A stretch of DNA of 64,000 bases from JBBITI01 sp963735055 (GTDB taxonomy: Bacteria; Chloroflexota; Dehalococcoidia; Dehalococcoidales; UBA2162): the NCBI GenBank assembly GCA_963735055.1, contig CAVTJN010000019.1, positions 186,001 through 250,000 of the forward strand. Direction: 5' to 3'. The translations under genes were made by a program, and so were the position numbers. Within the stretch, counting starts at the first letter, position 1. Each line of letters starts with the position of its first letter. Below are positions 25,132-35,383 of this stretch, piece after piece. The notes under the pieces are model-generated. The model saw nothing but the letters and a program-made list of their open reading frames with translations. It ran no database searches and was not told where the DNA came from.

Positions 25132-26345
25132 GTGAGACCGCCGAACATGCCAACTTCAAGGCCAAACTACCGGTGGGTCATGCTGGCCCTGCTCTGGTTC
25201 ACGTACTTCGGCATCGGCCTGGCGGGCGGACTGGCCCCGCTCGTCACGCCGATCTCCAGGGACCTCGATATCCCGCCCTCTCGGATGGGACTGATCCTGG
25301 GGGCCTGGCAGTTCGTGTTCATATTCTCATCGGTTCTGGCCGGCACGATCATCGACCGCTGGGGCGAAAAGAAGTCCATCCTGGCCGGAGCACTGATCGC
25401 CACGCTGTCAGCCGTGTTCCGTTTCTTTTCGAACGGCTTCGAAACCATGCTGCTCGCGGTCGCACTCTTCGGCATGGGCATGCCGATGATATCCGTGGGC
25501 GGGCAGAAGGTGATCGCGCGGTGGTTCGAAGGAAGGCGACGGGCTACTGCCGTGAGCGTCTACATGACCGGGGCGTGGGCAGGTTCCATCGCCGTTCTTG
25601 CACTGACCAACAGCGTTGTCATGCCCCTGATGAATAACAGCTGGCGGATGACCACGCTTTCGTACGGAGCGGTGGCTTTCCTGGCCGGCGTGCTCTGGTG
25701 GCTGCTGGCCAGGGACATGAAACCGGAAACGGCGGCCGGCAGGATGAGCCCGCTCAAGGCACTGGCCGGGATCGTGAGAGTACGCAATGTCCAGATCATG
25801 CTCGTGATGGGGGTGGTGGTGTTCGGCACCTTGCACGGCACCGGCACCTGGCTGCCGAGGCTACTCGAGGCGGGAGGCATGTCCCCCGCCGCGGCGGGAG
25901 TGGCCGCGTCCGTGAGCGTTTTCGCCGGCGTGCCGGCGGTGCTGTTCCTGCCCAACCTGGTGCCGGCGCGCCTGAGAGGTCGCACGCTGGCCATTTGCTT
26001 CGTGGGGGTAGCCATCGGGCTGTGGGGGATCGTCGGCACTTCGGGACCGCTTCAGTACGCAGCCATCGTCCTCATGGGTTTCGGCGTATCGGCCTTTCTC
26101 CCCATGGCAATGCTGATACTGATGGACAGCTCCGAAGTGCCGACGGAATACCTCGGCTCGGCCACCGGGGCACTCTTCTCGGTCTTCCAGATCGGGGATT
26201 CGCGGTCCCGTGGCTGATGGGGATCTGACTCGAGGCAACCGGCAGCTTCCTGACCGGGATGCTGTTGCTCGTGGCACTGAATCTGGTCATCATTCCGTTC
26301 ACCCTCCGGCTGAGAGTGAGGCCATCAGGGACGGAACATGCATAG
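25132..26345 (+). CDS. MFS transporter, C terminus disrupted
   Basis: A major-facilitator protein with about 12 helices. Start GTG 25132 lies behind AAGGAGGGAAG. The helix 2-3 loop carries GTIIDRWGEKKSILAG, the family's G-x-x-x-D-R-x-G-R/K pattern. The open frame ends at 26217 (IGDSRSRG). Shifting frame near 26196 restores FAVPWLMGI, but that frame meets TGA at 26226-26228 before the last helix (FLTGMLLLVALNLVIIPFTL) and a stop at 26345. So two lesions remove the last helix. The substrate cannot be read. Confidence 0.75.
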
Positions 26346-26388
26346 GCAAGGCAACACGCCCGGAGAGCCAAAGCAGAAGGAGAAGACG

Positions 26389-26825
26389 ATGTCAATCGAA
26401 GAGAACAAGACCACGCTGTCAATCGAGCAGATTGCAGCGTGACAATGGAAGAGGGTACACGAGGACTATATCGAAAGAGTCGACCCAGGTGTTTTGGATG
26501 AGATCTATGCTCCTGACGTAGTCTCTCACCTTCCACCCTTTACTGACGTAACAGGACAGGAAGACTCCAAGAAAGCCGCCGCTATACATCAGGGCTTGGC
26601 AGACAGACGCATTGACCTGGAAGAGACAATCATTCAAGGTGATAGAGTAGCCCTGCGTTATACCACCCACGACAAGCATACAGGTTTTAACCCATTAGTC
26701 CTCACGCCTCCTACGGAAAAGAGATAGTTGTCAAGGGAAGTGTGTCCTTGATGTCAAGGACAATAGAATAGTGGAGGAATTCGAGACTAGGTCGATATGC
26801 TGGGCATGATGCAGCAACTCGGGAT
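26389..26825 (+). pseudogene. SnoaL-like gene remnant (3)
   Basis: MSIEENKTTLSIEQIAA stops at once. A second frame reads VHEDYIERVDPGVLDEIYAP then IQGDRVALRYTTHDKHTG, and a third supplies DMLGMMQQLGI. All are SnoaL-family segments in the right order but in three frames. It is more AT-rich than the intact copies. Confidence 0.6.
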
Positions 26826-26875
26826 ATTCCTCCGATGGCGCAGAAATAACACTGATGAAACTCAGGAGTGCCCCT

Positions 26876-27252
26876 ATGTCAGTCGAAGAGAACAAAGCTT
26901 TGATCCGCCGCATCTGGGATGAATGCAACAGAGGCAATCTGACAGTCATCGACGAGTTCTTCGACGACAGCTTTGTTAGGTATGCCCACGACGGGACGAC
27001 CATGGACAAGCAGGGGTACATAGACTTCGGCGCATGGTCTTGAAGAACATACCGGACTTTCACGCTGCCATTGATGATTTTGTCGCCGAGGGAGACAAAG
27101 TCGCGATGCGCATGACCATTACAGGTACGGAAAACCGCAAGCCTTTCGTCGAAAAGGAGACCTATTTCGTCCGGTTCAAAGATGGTAAGGTTGTCGAATA
27201 TGTCAATTTGAGCACGGAGGCTGGCATGACGCAGGAGGGAACGGCTGCGTAA
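26876..27252 (+). pseudogene. SnoaL-like gene with one frameshift (4)
   Basis: MSVEENKALIRRIWDECNRG ... DKQGYIDFGA in one frame, then from about 27034 in another frame VLKNIPDFHAAIDDFVAEGD ... KDGKVVEYVNLS to the stop at 27252. Joined, they give a full ~125-residue SnoaL protein. Only one shift separates the halves, so an indel error is possible. Confidence 0.65.
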
Positions 27253-27279
27253 GCAATTCGGTGAATACGGAGGGTCATC

Positions 27280-27372
27280 ATGCCATACGCCAACAACGAT
27301 GGAGTCGGCATTTTACGATCTCCCCATTCCCCGACCCCGTATCAAGTACGGGGTAAGCTCCGGAGGGAATCC
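27280..27372 (+). pseudogene. Alpha/beta hydrolase 5' relic
   Basis: GGAGG precedes an ATG opening MPYANNDGVGI, the usual opening of many alpha/beta hydrolases (MPYANNDGVRIHY-type). Similarity ends after ~25 codons. A small palindrome CCCCGTATCAAGTACGGGG (27343-27361) sits within it. Confidence 0.4.
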
Positions 27373-27469
27373 AGAGCCGTCCCCGGTACGGCCTCCGCGA
27401 AGGCATGGAAGTGGGCGGTGAACCTGCGTGATGGGTCGCCGGAGGGGAGTAACGGCGCGAGGAGGAGCA

Positions 27470-28132
27470 ATGGAACTCTACGAGGCTATCGAAAAGAGAA
27501 GAACAATCCGCTCTTTCCGTCAGGGAGTGTCGGAACAGCAACTGGGAAGGCTGCTGCTGGCAGGCGTGAAGGCGCCCTCCGGCTCGAATGTTCAGCCGTG
27601 GGAATTCATCATCGTTGACGACCCGAAGATCATTGAACAAATCGCCGAACACAAGTATCAGCAGACACTGAAAATGGCCCTCGACACCATGTTTCTCAAT
27701 GATCCGTCAACCATTGAGAAGGTTTTCGATCCGAACCGTCAGATCCCTGTTTCGCCGAGAGGCGCCGTCAGACAGAAAGAGGCATACCGGAGGTGCACGG
27801 TGGTGGCGGTGTGCAATCAGAAAGGTCATGGCATCGGAAGAAAGCCCTGGATGAATGTCGAGAATATAGCCAGCACATGGATGTGCATCGAGAACATGAT
27901 GCTGGCGGCAACAGGTGACGGAATTGGCATTCAGATTTCTATTCTTCGTGAGGAGCACAAAACAGGGGTTGAGAAACTCCTCGGCATCACGGAGGATTAT
28001 GAATTGGCTACGATGCTATTGATAGGCGTGCCCTCAGAGTCTCCCCCCGGAAGAGAGTTCGGCACGGCGCGCCCGGATTTCAGCTGGCTTCACAGGAACA
28101 ATCTTGGAACGGCGGCGACATTGCCGGGTTGA
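27470..28132 (+). CDS. Nitroreductase-family flavoprotein
   Basis: A 220-residue protein. MELYEAIEKRRTIRSFRQG is the FMN-phosphate-binding start; APSGSNVQPWEFIIV and the C-terminal ATMLLIGVPSE are typical. The family reduces nitro, quinone or enone groups with NAD(P)H, and some members act on iodotyrosine or in reductive aromatic pathways. ATG 27470 is preceded by GGAGGAG. The gene ends just before a short relic of the ATPase gene 3' end (28138-28168). Confidence 0.85.
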   Translation: MELYEAIEKRRTIRSFRQGVSEQQLGRLLLAGVKAPSGSNVQPWEFIIVDDPKIIEQIAEHKYQQTLKMALDTMFLNDPSTIEKVFDPNRQIPVSPRGAVRQKEAYRRCTVVAVCNQKGHGIGRKPWMNVENIASTWMCIENMMLAATGDGIGIQISILREEHKTGVEKLLGITEDYELATMLLIGVPSESPPGREFGTARPDFSWLHRNNLGTAATLPG

Positions 28133-28207
28133 AGTCCAGTTCGTGAGATGAAGATGCCGAGCCTCGTCTTGTGGGGTTGGCCGTGATAGAATTCAGGCGT
28201 GAAAATG

Positions 28208-30840
28208 ATGGACACGCCATTTCTATCGACCAAGCTGTTCGTTCCGCCCGCCCGGCCCGGGCTGGTGGCGCGACCGCGTTTGCTGGAACGCATGAGGGAT
28301 GCGCTGAAGGGCAGCCTGGTGATCATCTCGGCCCCGGCCGGGTCGGGCAAGACGACGGCGTTGATCCAATGGATATCGGAGCGGAAACCGGCCGGTGGCG
28401 TGGCCTGGGTTTCGCTGGACCAGGGCGACAACGACCCGGTCAGATTCTGGGACTACTTCGTCGCCGCGGTCAAGACCTTAAGGCCGGAGGCGGGTGGTGC
28501 GGCATCGAGCATGCTGCATTCTGCTCCAGCATTTTCCCATTGAGTCAGTTCTGACCGAATTGATCAATGACCTGGCCGGTATCCCGGGTGACTTCTTCAT
28601 CGTCCTGGACGACTACCACCTGATCAAGACGGATGCCATCGACTCCGGCATCGCCTTTCTGGTCGACCACATACCCCCCGGAATGCACGTAGTCATCGCC
28701 ACCAGGACGGAACCGGGCCTGCCGCTGGCCCACTTCCGCGGCCGCGGCACGATGCTGGAGATCGGTGGCGACGATATGCGCTTCACGGTCGACGAGGCGG
28801 CGGCGCTGCTCAAAGAGGACCAGGACGTGGCGCTTTCTGCCGAGCAGGTGAGCGCTCTACACGCCCGCACCGAAGGATGGGTGGTGGGTCTAAAAATGGC
28901 GGCGCTGTCGCTGAGGGGAAGACAGGACGTCGACAGTTTTGTGGATTCGTTCCGCGGGAGCCAGCGCTACGTCATGGACTACCTCATCGATGAGGTGCTC
29001 ATCGGGCAACCCAAAAAGGTCCACGACTTTCTGCTGAGTACGTCGGTCCTGGAGAGGCTGACCGCGCCGCTCTGCGACTACCTGGTGGGGCGCGGCGAAA
29101 GCCAGGCCATGCTGGAGCGACTCGAAAGGTCCAACCTCTTTCTCCTCCCGCTTGACGATTCCCGCCGCTGGTACCGCTATCATCAACTATTCGGGGAGCT
29201 GCTCCGGCATCAGCTTGAGGTCGCTTCGGGCACGCGTGAAGTACACCGCCTGCACCGGCGGGCAAGCCAGTGGTACGAAAACGCCGGTCTTGGTGATGAT
29301 GCGATTCACCACTCGCTGGCGGGCGGCGACTGGAACGCGGCGGTGAGGCTGATCCACGACCAGAGTGACGAACGGCTGAAACGGGGTGAATGGGACACGC
29401 TGTACCGGTGGCTGCAGACGGTGCCCGATGACGTGCTGCGTACCAACCTCCGGCTTTACGGCCAGTATGCCAATGTGCTGATCGCCCGGGATCAAGTCGC
29501 GGTCGCCGAACCCATACTGGACTATCTGGAGACGGCCGGGCGGTCAGACGGGCAGCTGCAGGGTGAGGTAGCACTCATGCAGACTATCCTGGCGAGACGG
29601 CGAGGCAATATTCCCCGGACGATCGAAAGTGCGAAAAGGGCGCTGGCCCTGTTGCCGCCGGACAATCTGAATATGCGGGCCAGAGTGAGCTTCATACTGG
29701 GCACCGTCCAGATTGACAGTGTCCACCTGGCGGAAGCGCAGGAGTTGATCTCCGACGTGTTGGAGATGGAGCAGCGCGAGGGAGACTACTGGACGGCGGC
29801 CGGCGCCGCCACCCACCTGGGCTATATTCTATGGCTGCGCGGCCGGTTAAGTGAGGCGCTGGAGATGGACCAGCGGGCGGTAGACATGGCGCGACAGACT
29901 CCGCTGGCGGCGGCGCCGCAGTCGGGGTTGTGTCTTCTTCTGTACGAGCGCAACGACCTGGAAGGTGCGGCCACGAAGCGCCCGGTTAGCGCTCGCCTCC
30001 AGCAGAATGGAGGGTTTGTCGGGGGTACGCCGGCGCGCGCACTACTGCCTGGTCCTGGAGCGGCTCGCCCGGGGAGACCCGGCAGGGGCGGCGACGGAAA
30101 TCGAGAGTGCCGACGAAGCGGCCCGCCATCCGGCGGTGTCACCCTCGTACCGGGCAGTGCACGCGGCGTCCCGGGTCGTTTTCGCGATACGGTTGAATGA
30201 TCTGGCGACGGCGGTGGATTGGGGCAACCGGCTCTCGCAGTACTCTGATGACATTACCGACGTCTGGTTCCAGCATGTCCCGAGCCGCCTGATGATTGCG
30301 AAGGGGGACAAGGTGGCGGCGGCGGAACGGCTGCAGGCACTGTATGAAAAGGTCGCCCAGGCAGATGCCCAGAGTCTGGTCATCGTGACCCGCGTCTGCC
30401 AGGCCCTGGCGGCGACCGAACCCGCCCAGGCTCTGGCGTTCCTGGCGGACGCGCTCAAACTGGGTGAACCGGAGGGCTTCATCCGCACCTTCGTCGATGA
30501 AGGCAGACTGCTGGGGCCGCTGCTCCACCAGGCATTGGAGGGCGGTATTACCCCGGACTACACGGCCCGGCTGATCCGGATTATCGAAGACGAAGGGCGG
30601 CCGCGGGGGGGAGGGGGATTGGAAAGAGCGCCCTCGGTTACCACCTCCGGGCCGTTGACGGAACGCGAACTCGAGGTGCTCAGACTACTGGCGGCCGGAC
30701 TGGCCAACCGCCAGATCGCCGTCAGGCTGGTGGTAACGGCCGGGACAGTCAAGGTACACGTCCACAATCTGATGGAGAAGCTGAAGGCGCGAAACCGCAC
30801 TCAAGCCGTCGCCAAAGGGCGTGAGCTGGGGCTGATTTAG
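28208..30840 (+). pseudogene. MalT-like LuxR-family regulator, two frameshifts
   Basis: Joined frames give ~877 residues, colinear with the intact paralogue at 60164. Segments: MDTPFLSTKLFVPPARPGLV, Walker A APAGSGKTT, ADLDDYHLI-type Walker B (FFIVLDDYHLIKT), TPR-like middle and a C-terminal LuxR helix-turn-helix (LTERELEVLRLLAAGLANRQ). Shifts lie near 28520 and 29980, both +1. It reads toward the fused permease gene and may have regulated it. Confidence 0.8.
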
Positions 30841-30974
30841 GGAAGATATATCTTTCGGCATATTCCAACTATACCCGGGCAGCGCATAGTATGGAGCGGG
30901 CTCCTCTCTTAGAGAATGAGAGCGAATGGAATGCAGTTGACCTCGTCCACGGGAACGCTTGAAGGAGAAGACAG

Positions 30975-32711
30975 ATGACCGCAGCAACCAAACGCACCCT
31001 GATCGGGGCGGGGCGGAAGGTGGTTTTCGCCGGGCTGGTCCTGCTCATCGTCTGGCTGGCGCTGCTGGGGCTGAGGGGGGCTGTTCCCGCCAATACTATC
31101 GCCGCGATGAATGCCGAGATGAGGATGGAGTCCCAGACGGGCCAGACAATCTCCGCCAACCCCCGGAGCTGGGACTGGTCCAGGTCCCTGTGGAGCGGGA
31201 AGCCGGTGGCCGGAATCGTTGGTGAACGGTTGGGCGGCACGCTTGGCTTCATCGCTCTGACGGCCGTTTTCAGCCTGTTGCTGGCGCTGGTATTCCTGCT
31301 GGCCGGGATGTTGATAACCCGGGCCACCGGCAGGCCGGCGTGGCTGGCAAAGACGCGGAGTGTATTGCGGCTGCTGCTGATCAGCGCCGCCGTCGCCACT
31401 CCGGTTTTCGCCTGGGAGACGCTGGCGGTGGTGTACCCGGCGGTGTGGTGGGGGCTGCCGCAGAGCAGTGCGCCCGTCTTCATTATCGCGGCGTTTACGG
31501 CCGCGGCGCTGCCCGCCTGGCTGCTGGTGCAGTACGGTCAGGGAGAGCTTGCGAAGTGGCCGGAAACGCCCAGCCTCATGAGCGGGGCGCTGTGGCGGCA
31601 TCTGAGCATCAGCCTGGCCATCAGAATACTGAAGCTCGCCGGCGGCATCATCGTCATCGGGGTGTTTGTGGTGCTGAGCACATCTTTGTCCGGCCTGGGC
31701 CGGCAGTTCGTTGATGCGATCAACAGAAGGGACTTTCCCATCATATTCGGCCTGGTCTGGGCTTCAGCCGTCATCGTGGTGCTGGCGAAGCTGGCAGCGG
31801 ACCTGATCGAGGCCGGCTACAGCTTCAGTCGCCGGTCGGCGCAGAGCACTCTCAGCAAGCTGCCGCAGGCAAAGGGCGTGGCGTTGCCGAAGTGGCTGCC
31901 GGTCGCCTGTCTGGCGTTGGTGGTAGTTTCAGTCGGGGTTGCCCTGGCCGCCCCGGCCATCGCCCCCCACCACTATAACGAAATGGTCATCAATGCCCGT
32001 TTGCAGGCACCCTCAGCTCAATACATCCTGGGCACCGACAACCTGGGGCGAGACATTTTCAGCCGGTTGATCTTCGGCATCCGGCAGGACATCTTCCTGA
32101 GCCTGATCGCCGCCGGCGTCATGGTGGTGATCGCGGGTGGTTGGGCCATACTGGGAGCCTACGTGCGCAGGTCGGATGACTGGCGGGGCGATACGCTGGA
32201 GGACCTGGTCATGCTGCCGCGGGACGTTCTGTATGCCCTGCCCTGGTTCATATTGCTCCTGTTGCTGATGAGCCTGGTGGGGATGCCGTCTTCCGGGCCA
32301 GTCACCTTTGCCCGGTACTCCCTGCCGGTAGCCCTGGCCGCCGGCCTGGTGCTGCTGCCACGGGCGGTGGGGATGATGCAGGAAGCTTACCGCGCGCCGC
32401 CCGAGGGGAGGGGGTGGCTCCAGAGCGTGTTGTTGGCCATGCCGGTCATGCTGCTATTTGCGGTCGCCGGGGGCATCCTGTTCATCGCGGGGGCAAGCTA
32501 TCTGGGTTTCGGGGTGGCGCCGCCTGCGCCGGAACTGGGCGGTATGCTCAGCGGTCCCGCCCGGAGGTACATGCTGCAGGCGCCGTGGATGGCGCTGTGG
32601 CCGCCGGTGGTGCTGATAATGCTGATATCGGTCTGGGTCATGGCCGGCAACGCCTGGCTGGAGAGACTGGGCTTCCGCACCAGGGTGCTATGGTCCAGAG
32701 TGTGGGAATAG
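30975..32711 (+). CDS. Fused DppB-DppC-like ABC transporter permease
   Basis: A 578-residue protein with about 11-12 membrane helices. The N-terminal half resembles DppB only loosely (a periplasmic loop after helix 1, LGGTLGFIALTAVFSLLLAL, then VYPAVWWGLP). The C-terminal half is clearly DppC-like: APHHYNEMVINARLQAPSAQ, then LGTDNLGRDIFSRLIFG near the TM start, and a C-terminal LGGMLSGPARRYMLQAPWMA, nearly identical to the DppC at 40192. The EAA loop is degenerate (QEAYRAPPEGRGWLQSVLLA), so ATPase coupling may be altered. Ribosome site GAAGGAGAAG. Confidence 0.75.
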   Translation: MTAATKRTLIGAGRKVVFAGLVLLIVWLALLGLRGAVPANTIAAMNAEMRMESQTGQTISANPRSWDWSRSLWSGKPVAGIVGERLGGTLGFIALTAVFSLLLALVFLLAGMLITRATGRPAWLAKTRSVLRLLLISAAVATPVFAWETLAVVYPAVWWGLPQSSAPVFIIAAFTAAALPAWLLVQYGQGELAKWPETPSLMSGALWRHLSISLAIRILKLAGGIIVIGVFVVLSTSLSGLGRQFVDAINRRDFPIIFGLVWASAVIVVLAKLAADLIEAGYSFSRRSAQSTLSKLPQAKGVALPKWLPVACLALVVVSVGVALAAPAIAPHHYNEMVINARLQAPSAQYILGTDNLGRDIFSRLIFGIRQDIFLSLIAAGVMVVIAGGWAILGAYVRRSDDWRGDTLEDLVMLPRDVLYALPWFILLLLLMSLVGMPSSGPVTFARYSLPVALAAGLVLLPRAVGMMQEAYRAPPEGRGWLQSVLLAMPVMLLFAVAGGILFIAGASYLGFGVAPPAPELGGMLSGPARRYMLQAPWMALWPPVVLIMLISVWVMAGNAWLERLGFRTRVLWSRVWE

Positions 32712-32720
32712 GGAAGCTAT

Positions 32721-32906
32721 CTAGTGTAGTGCGTCTCAAATAGCGTTATCCTCTGATTCCGCTCACCCTGAGCTTGTCGAAGGGCGCCGATGGTTCGACC
32801 CCGCTCCGCTTCGCTTCGGGGGCAGGCAGGCTCACCACCTTCGGGCGGCGCGGATCGTGACGCCGGATCCAAGGAAAGTACCGAATCGTTAGATGCACCA
32901 CACTAG
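32721..32906. mobile_element. MITE-like element with imperfect terminal inverted repeats
   Basis: CTAGTGTAGTGCGTCT at 32721-32736 is inverted as AGATGCACCACACTAG at 32891-32906 (14 of 16 paired). The ~186-base interior carries no gene. It includes ACCCTGAGCTTGTCGAAGGG (32765-32784), a short interspersed string found in many bacterial genomes. Confidence 0.5.
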
Positions 32907-32945
32907 TACCCGTCGGCGGGGTCAGGACTACTCAGGAGAGACGAC

Positions 32946-33239
32946 ATGGCGGAAAGCAAGCAGGCGGACATCGCGTTCGAACAGGCGCAACTGGAGAAGA
33001 AGATCGGGCCGGACGACGACCCGGAAAAGCCGCCGGTGAAGAAGCCCGGCGACGCCTATCTGGCCGCCGGAGCGCTGATCGGGGCGGTGGTGGGGGGTGG
33101 TGTTGGTTGGGCGCTCGGGACGGCGACCGGGGCATACGTCCTGGCGCTAGCCGGAATCGTCGGCGGCGGGATCGCCGGCCTGCTGGTGGGCGGCCGCTTG
33201 AAGAAGAGGGCCGTGGAAAGGGATTCGCGGATGACTTGA
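32946..33239 (+). CDS. Small glycine-zipper membrane protein
   Basis: 97 residues: a charged N terminus (KQADIAFEQAQLEKKIGPDD) then two glycine-rich hydrophobic helices (GALIGAVVGGGVGWALG and LALAGIVGGGIAGLLVG) and a basic tail. It probably forms a helical hairpin in the membrane. Located just upstream of the SPFH gene, with GGAGAG before the ATG; possibly a partner. Confidence 0.65.
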   Translation: MAESKQADIAFEQAQLEKKIGPDDDPEKPPVKKPGDAYLAAGALIGAVVGGGVGWALGTATGAYVLALAGIVGGGIAGLLVGGRLKKRAVERDSRMT

Positions 33240-33293
33240 CATAACGGGGGTTTCTGTGGTGTTGATTGCTTCAGATAGAGGAGGACAAGATAG

Positions 33294-34233
33294 ATGACAG
33301 GCATTCTGGTTTTAGGGATTCTGGTGGCGGTGGTGGGGGGCATTATATTCCTGCTTAACCGCAGCAGCCGGAACCCCAACACGAGGGTCGGTTACACGTT
33401 GCTGGTGGTGGGGGGTCTGGCGATCGTGGTGTCGGTTATAGCCTCGCTATTCACCACGGTCCCGGCCGGGAGCGTCGGCGTCGTCGTCCGGTTCGGTGGG
33501 GTGACCGGGGCGGCGCTGCCCCAGGGGCTGCAGACCAAGGCGCCATTCATCGACACGATCGTGAGGATGAGTATCAAGACCGAGGTCTACTCGGCCAGGG
33601 CGACGGCGGCATCACAGGACCTTCAGGACGTGGAGACCGATATTGCGGTGAACTACCATCTGAATGCGGACGCGGCGGTTGACGTCTACCGGACGCTGGG
33701 TCTGAACTACATGGAGACCATCGCCGCTCCGGCGGTACAGGAGACGGTGAAGGAGATCACGGCAAAGTACCTGGCCGAGGACCTGATCCTGCGGAGAGAC
33801 ACCGTTAAGGCGGCGATCACCGATAGTCTTACACAGCGCCTTCAGGGACGCGGGCATCGCGGTGGAGACCATTTCGATCACGAACTTCAAGTTCAGCCCG
33901 GTCTTCTCGGCCGCCATCGAGGCAAAGGTGGCCGCTTTGCAGGCCGTCCTGGAAGCGCAGAACAAGCTGGAACGGGTGAAGGTGGAAGCGCAGCAGGCGG
34001 AGGCTCAGGCCAAGGGTCTGGCAAATGCCCGGATCGCGCAGGCAACCGGTGAGGCCGAGTATATCCGCATCATCACCGAGGCGCAGGTTAACTCCAACAA
34101 GTCCATTTCCGGCTCACTGTCGCCCGAGGTCCTGCAGTATATCCTGCTCGACCGGCTGGCCAAGAACGTACAGCTCATGGTGGTGCCGAGCGACAAAGGG
34201 CTGGACCTGGTCTTGCCCCAGCTCAACCCGTAG
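33294..34233 (+). pseudogene. SPFH/prohibitin-family membrane protein, one frameshift
   Basis: Two N-terminal helices (ILVLGILVAVVGGIIFLL and LLVVGGLAIVVSVIASLF), the SPFH core (VPAGSVGVVVRFGGVTGAAL, VETDIAVNYHLNADAAVDVY), then after a shift near 33838 FRDAGIAVETISITNFKFSP, a coiled-coil rich in A/E/Q and a C-terminal LSPEVLQYILLDRLAKN. Joined length ~313 residues, normal for bacterial prohibitin-like proteins, which scaffold membrane microdomains. A single +1 shift could be a sequencing error. GAGGAGG precedes the ATG. Confidence 0.75.
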
Positions 34234-34406
34234 TTCAGCGGGTGAAATGCGGAGGCAGTGTCTCGCTTGGAGGTCCGTTCGGCAATCGCCGGAGACACTC
34301 ATCCTGACTTGAACTGAAAGCAGCAGACGGGGTTATGCGGGACCGCCATGATAAGTGCATGAAGGTTAGTCCGTAGTCAATTTAAAGCCATAGAATAGCA
34401 GAAAGA

Positions 34407-34425
34407 GGCAGGTTCTTTGCCTGCC
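34407..34425 (-). terminator. Hairpin downstream of the tandem SnoaL gene
   Basis: GGCAGG-ttctttg-CCTGCC, 30 bases past the minus-strand stop. No T tract. The 34234-34452 gap has nothing else. Confidence 0.4.
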
Positions 34426-34452
34426 CCTCGGGCTACTTTGACTCGCAGAATC

Positions 34453-35293
34453 TTACGTCGCAGGCTCGGCTATCCCCAGTTGCTGATAGATGGTCTGCCT
34501 GTTCGCAACGAGGGTTGACTCCACGCACTTGCCGTCAGAATATCGATTGAAAAGCGCCATTTTGAAGTTGAAACTCTTGCCGTTCGGCTCTGTGTTCCCG
34601 AACTTCCCTGTGAACGTTCCGGTCAGTGTCAAACGGATCGCCGAGCGCGTCACCTTCACCCACCACTGAGTCAATTGTATAGTGAAGGTCAGGGAAGGGA
34701 ATACGGGCATTCTTTACCGACTGCTCGAAAGCGGCAAGCCCCCTGGTTGTTGCGTTAGCGGTGTAACCTACGTAGTCTGGCGCTATCACCTCGGGAATTG
34801 CGGCCAGGTTCCCTTTGTTCCAGACTTCCTCGAAACAGCGGCGCATGGAAGCCTTGTTCTTTTCTACTGATGCGTCGAACCCCGGGGGCTTCACGCCCGC
34901 CTGTCTGTAAAGGTCCAGCGTGTCTATAGTACTTGCGGCTTTGGCAACCCTGCCGTCCTTGTACTCGGCGAATAGCACCTGGCTATAGGTGAACTCCTTG
35001 CCGGTCACGTCAACGTCTCCGATCTTGCCTTTGTAGGTGCCGTGCCCGGTGATGCGGTAAGCCAGTTTGTCCCCTTCACCCACGATCTCCTCAATGGTGA
35101 AATGAAGGTCCGGCATGTTCGTTCGCTGGCTGGTAACATTATCCCGATAACCCTGGAGACCCTTGAAGTCTCGCTGGGCGGTGTGGGTCAGGTAGTCAGG
35201 GGATACCAGATCGGGTATGACCGACAGGTTCCCCTTGTTCCACGCCTCGTCGTAGAGGCGTTTCAGGGTAGCTTTGTTCTGTTCGACTGACAC
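34453..35293 (-). pseudogene. Tandem two-domain SnoaL-like protein, one frameshift (5)
   Basis: Start GTG 35293 behind AGGAGG: SVEQNKATLKRLYDEAWNKG ... GEGDKLAYRITGHGTYKGKI. A second SnoaL domain follows (SVEKNKASMRRCFEEVWNKG ... DSVVGEGDA), shifts frame near 34643, and finishes AIRLTLTGTFTGKFGNTEPN ... YQQLGIAEPAT. Two internally similar domains in one chain suggest duplication and fusion of the single-domain SnoaL genes upstream. Confidence 0.75.
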
Positions 35294-35383
35294 GAATGGT
35301 TCCTCCTTTTCGATATTGGCAACTCCCGATGATCTGATGTTGATGGTTGGCATCCCGTGCCGGGCGGGCCAGTCAGGAACGGG

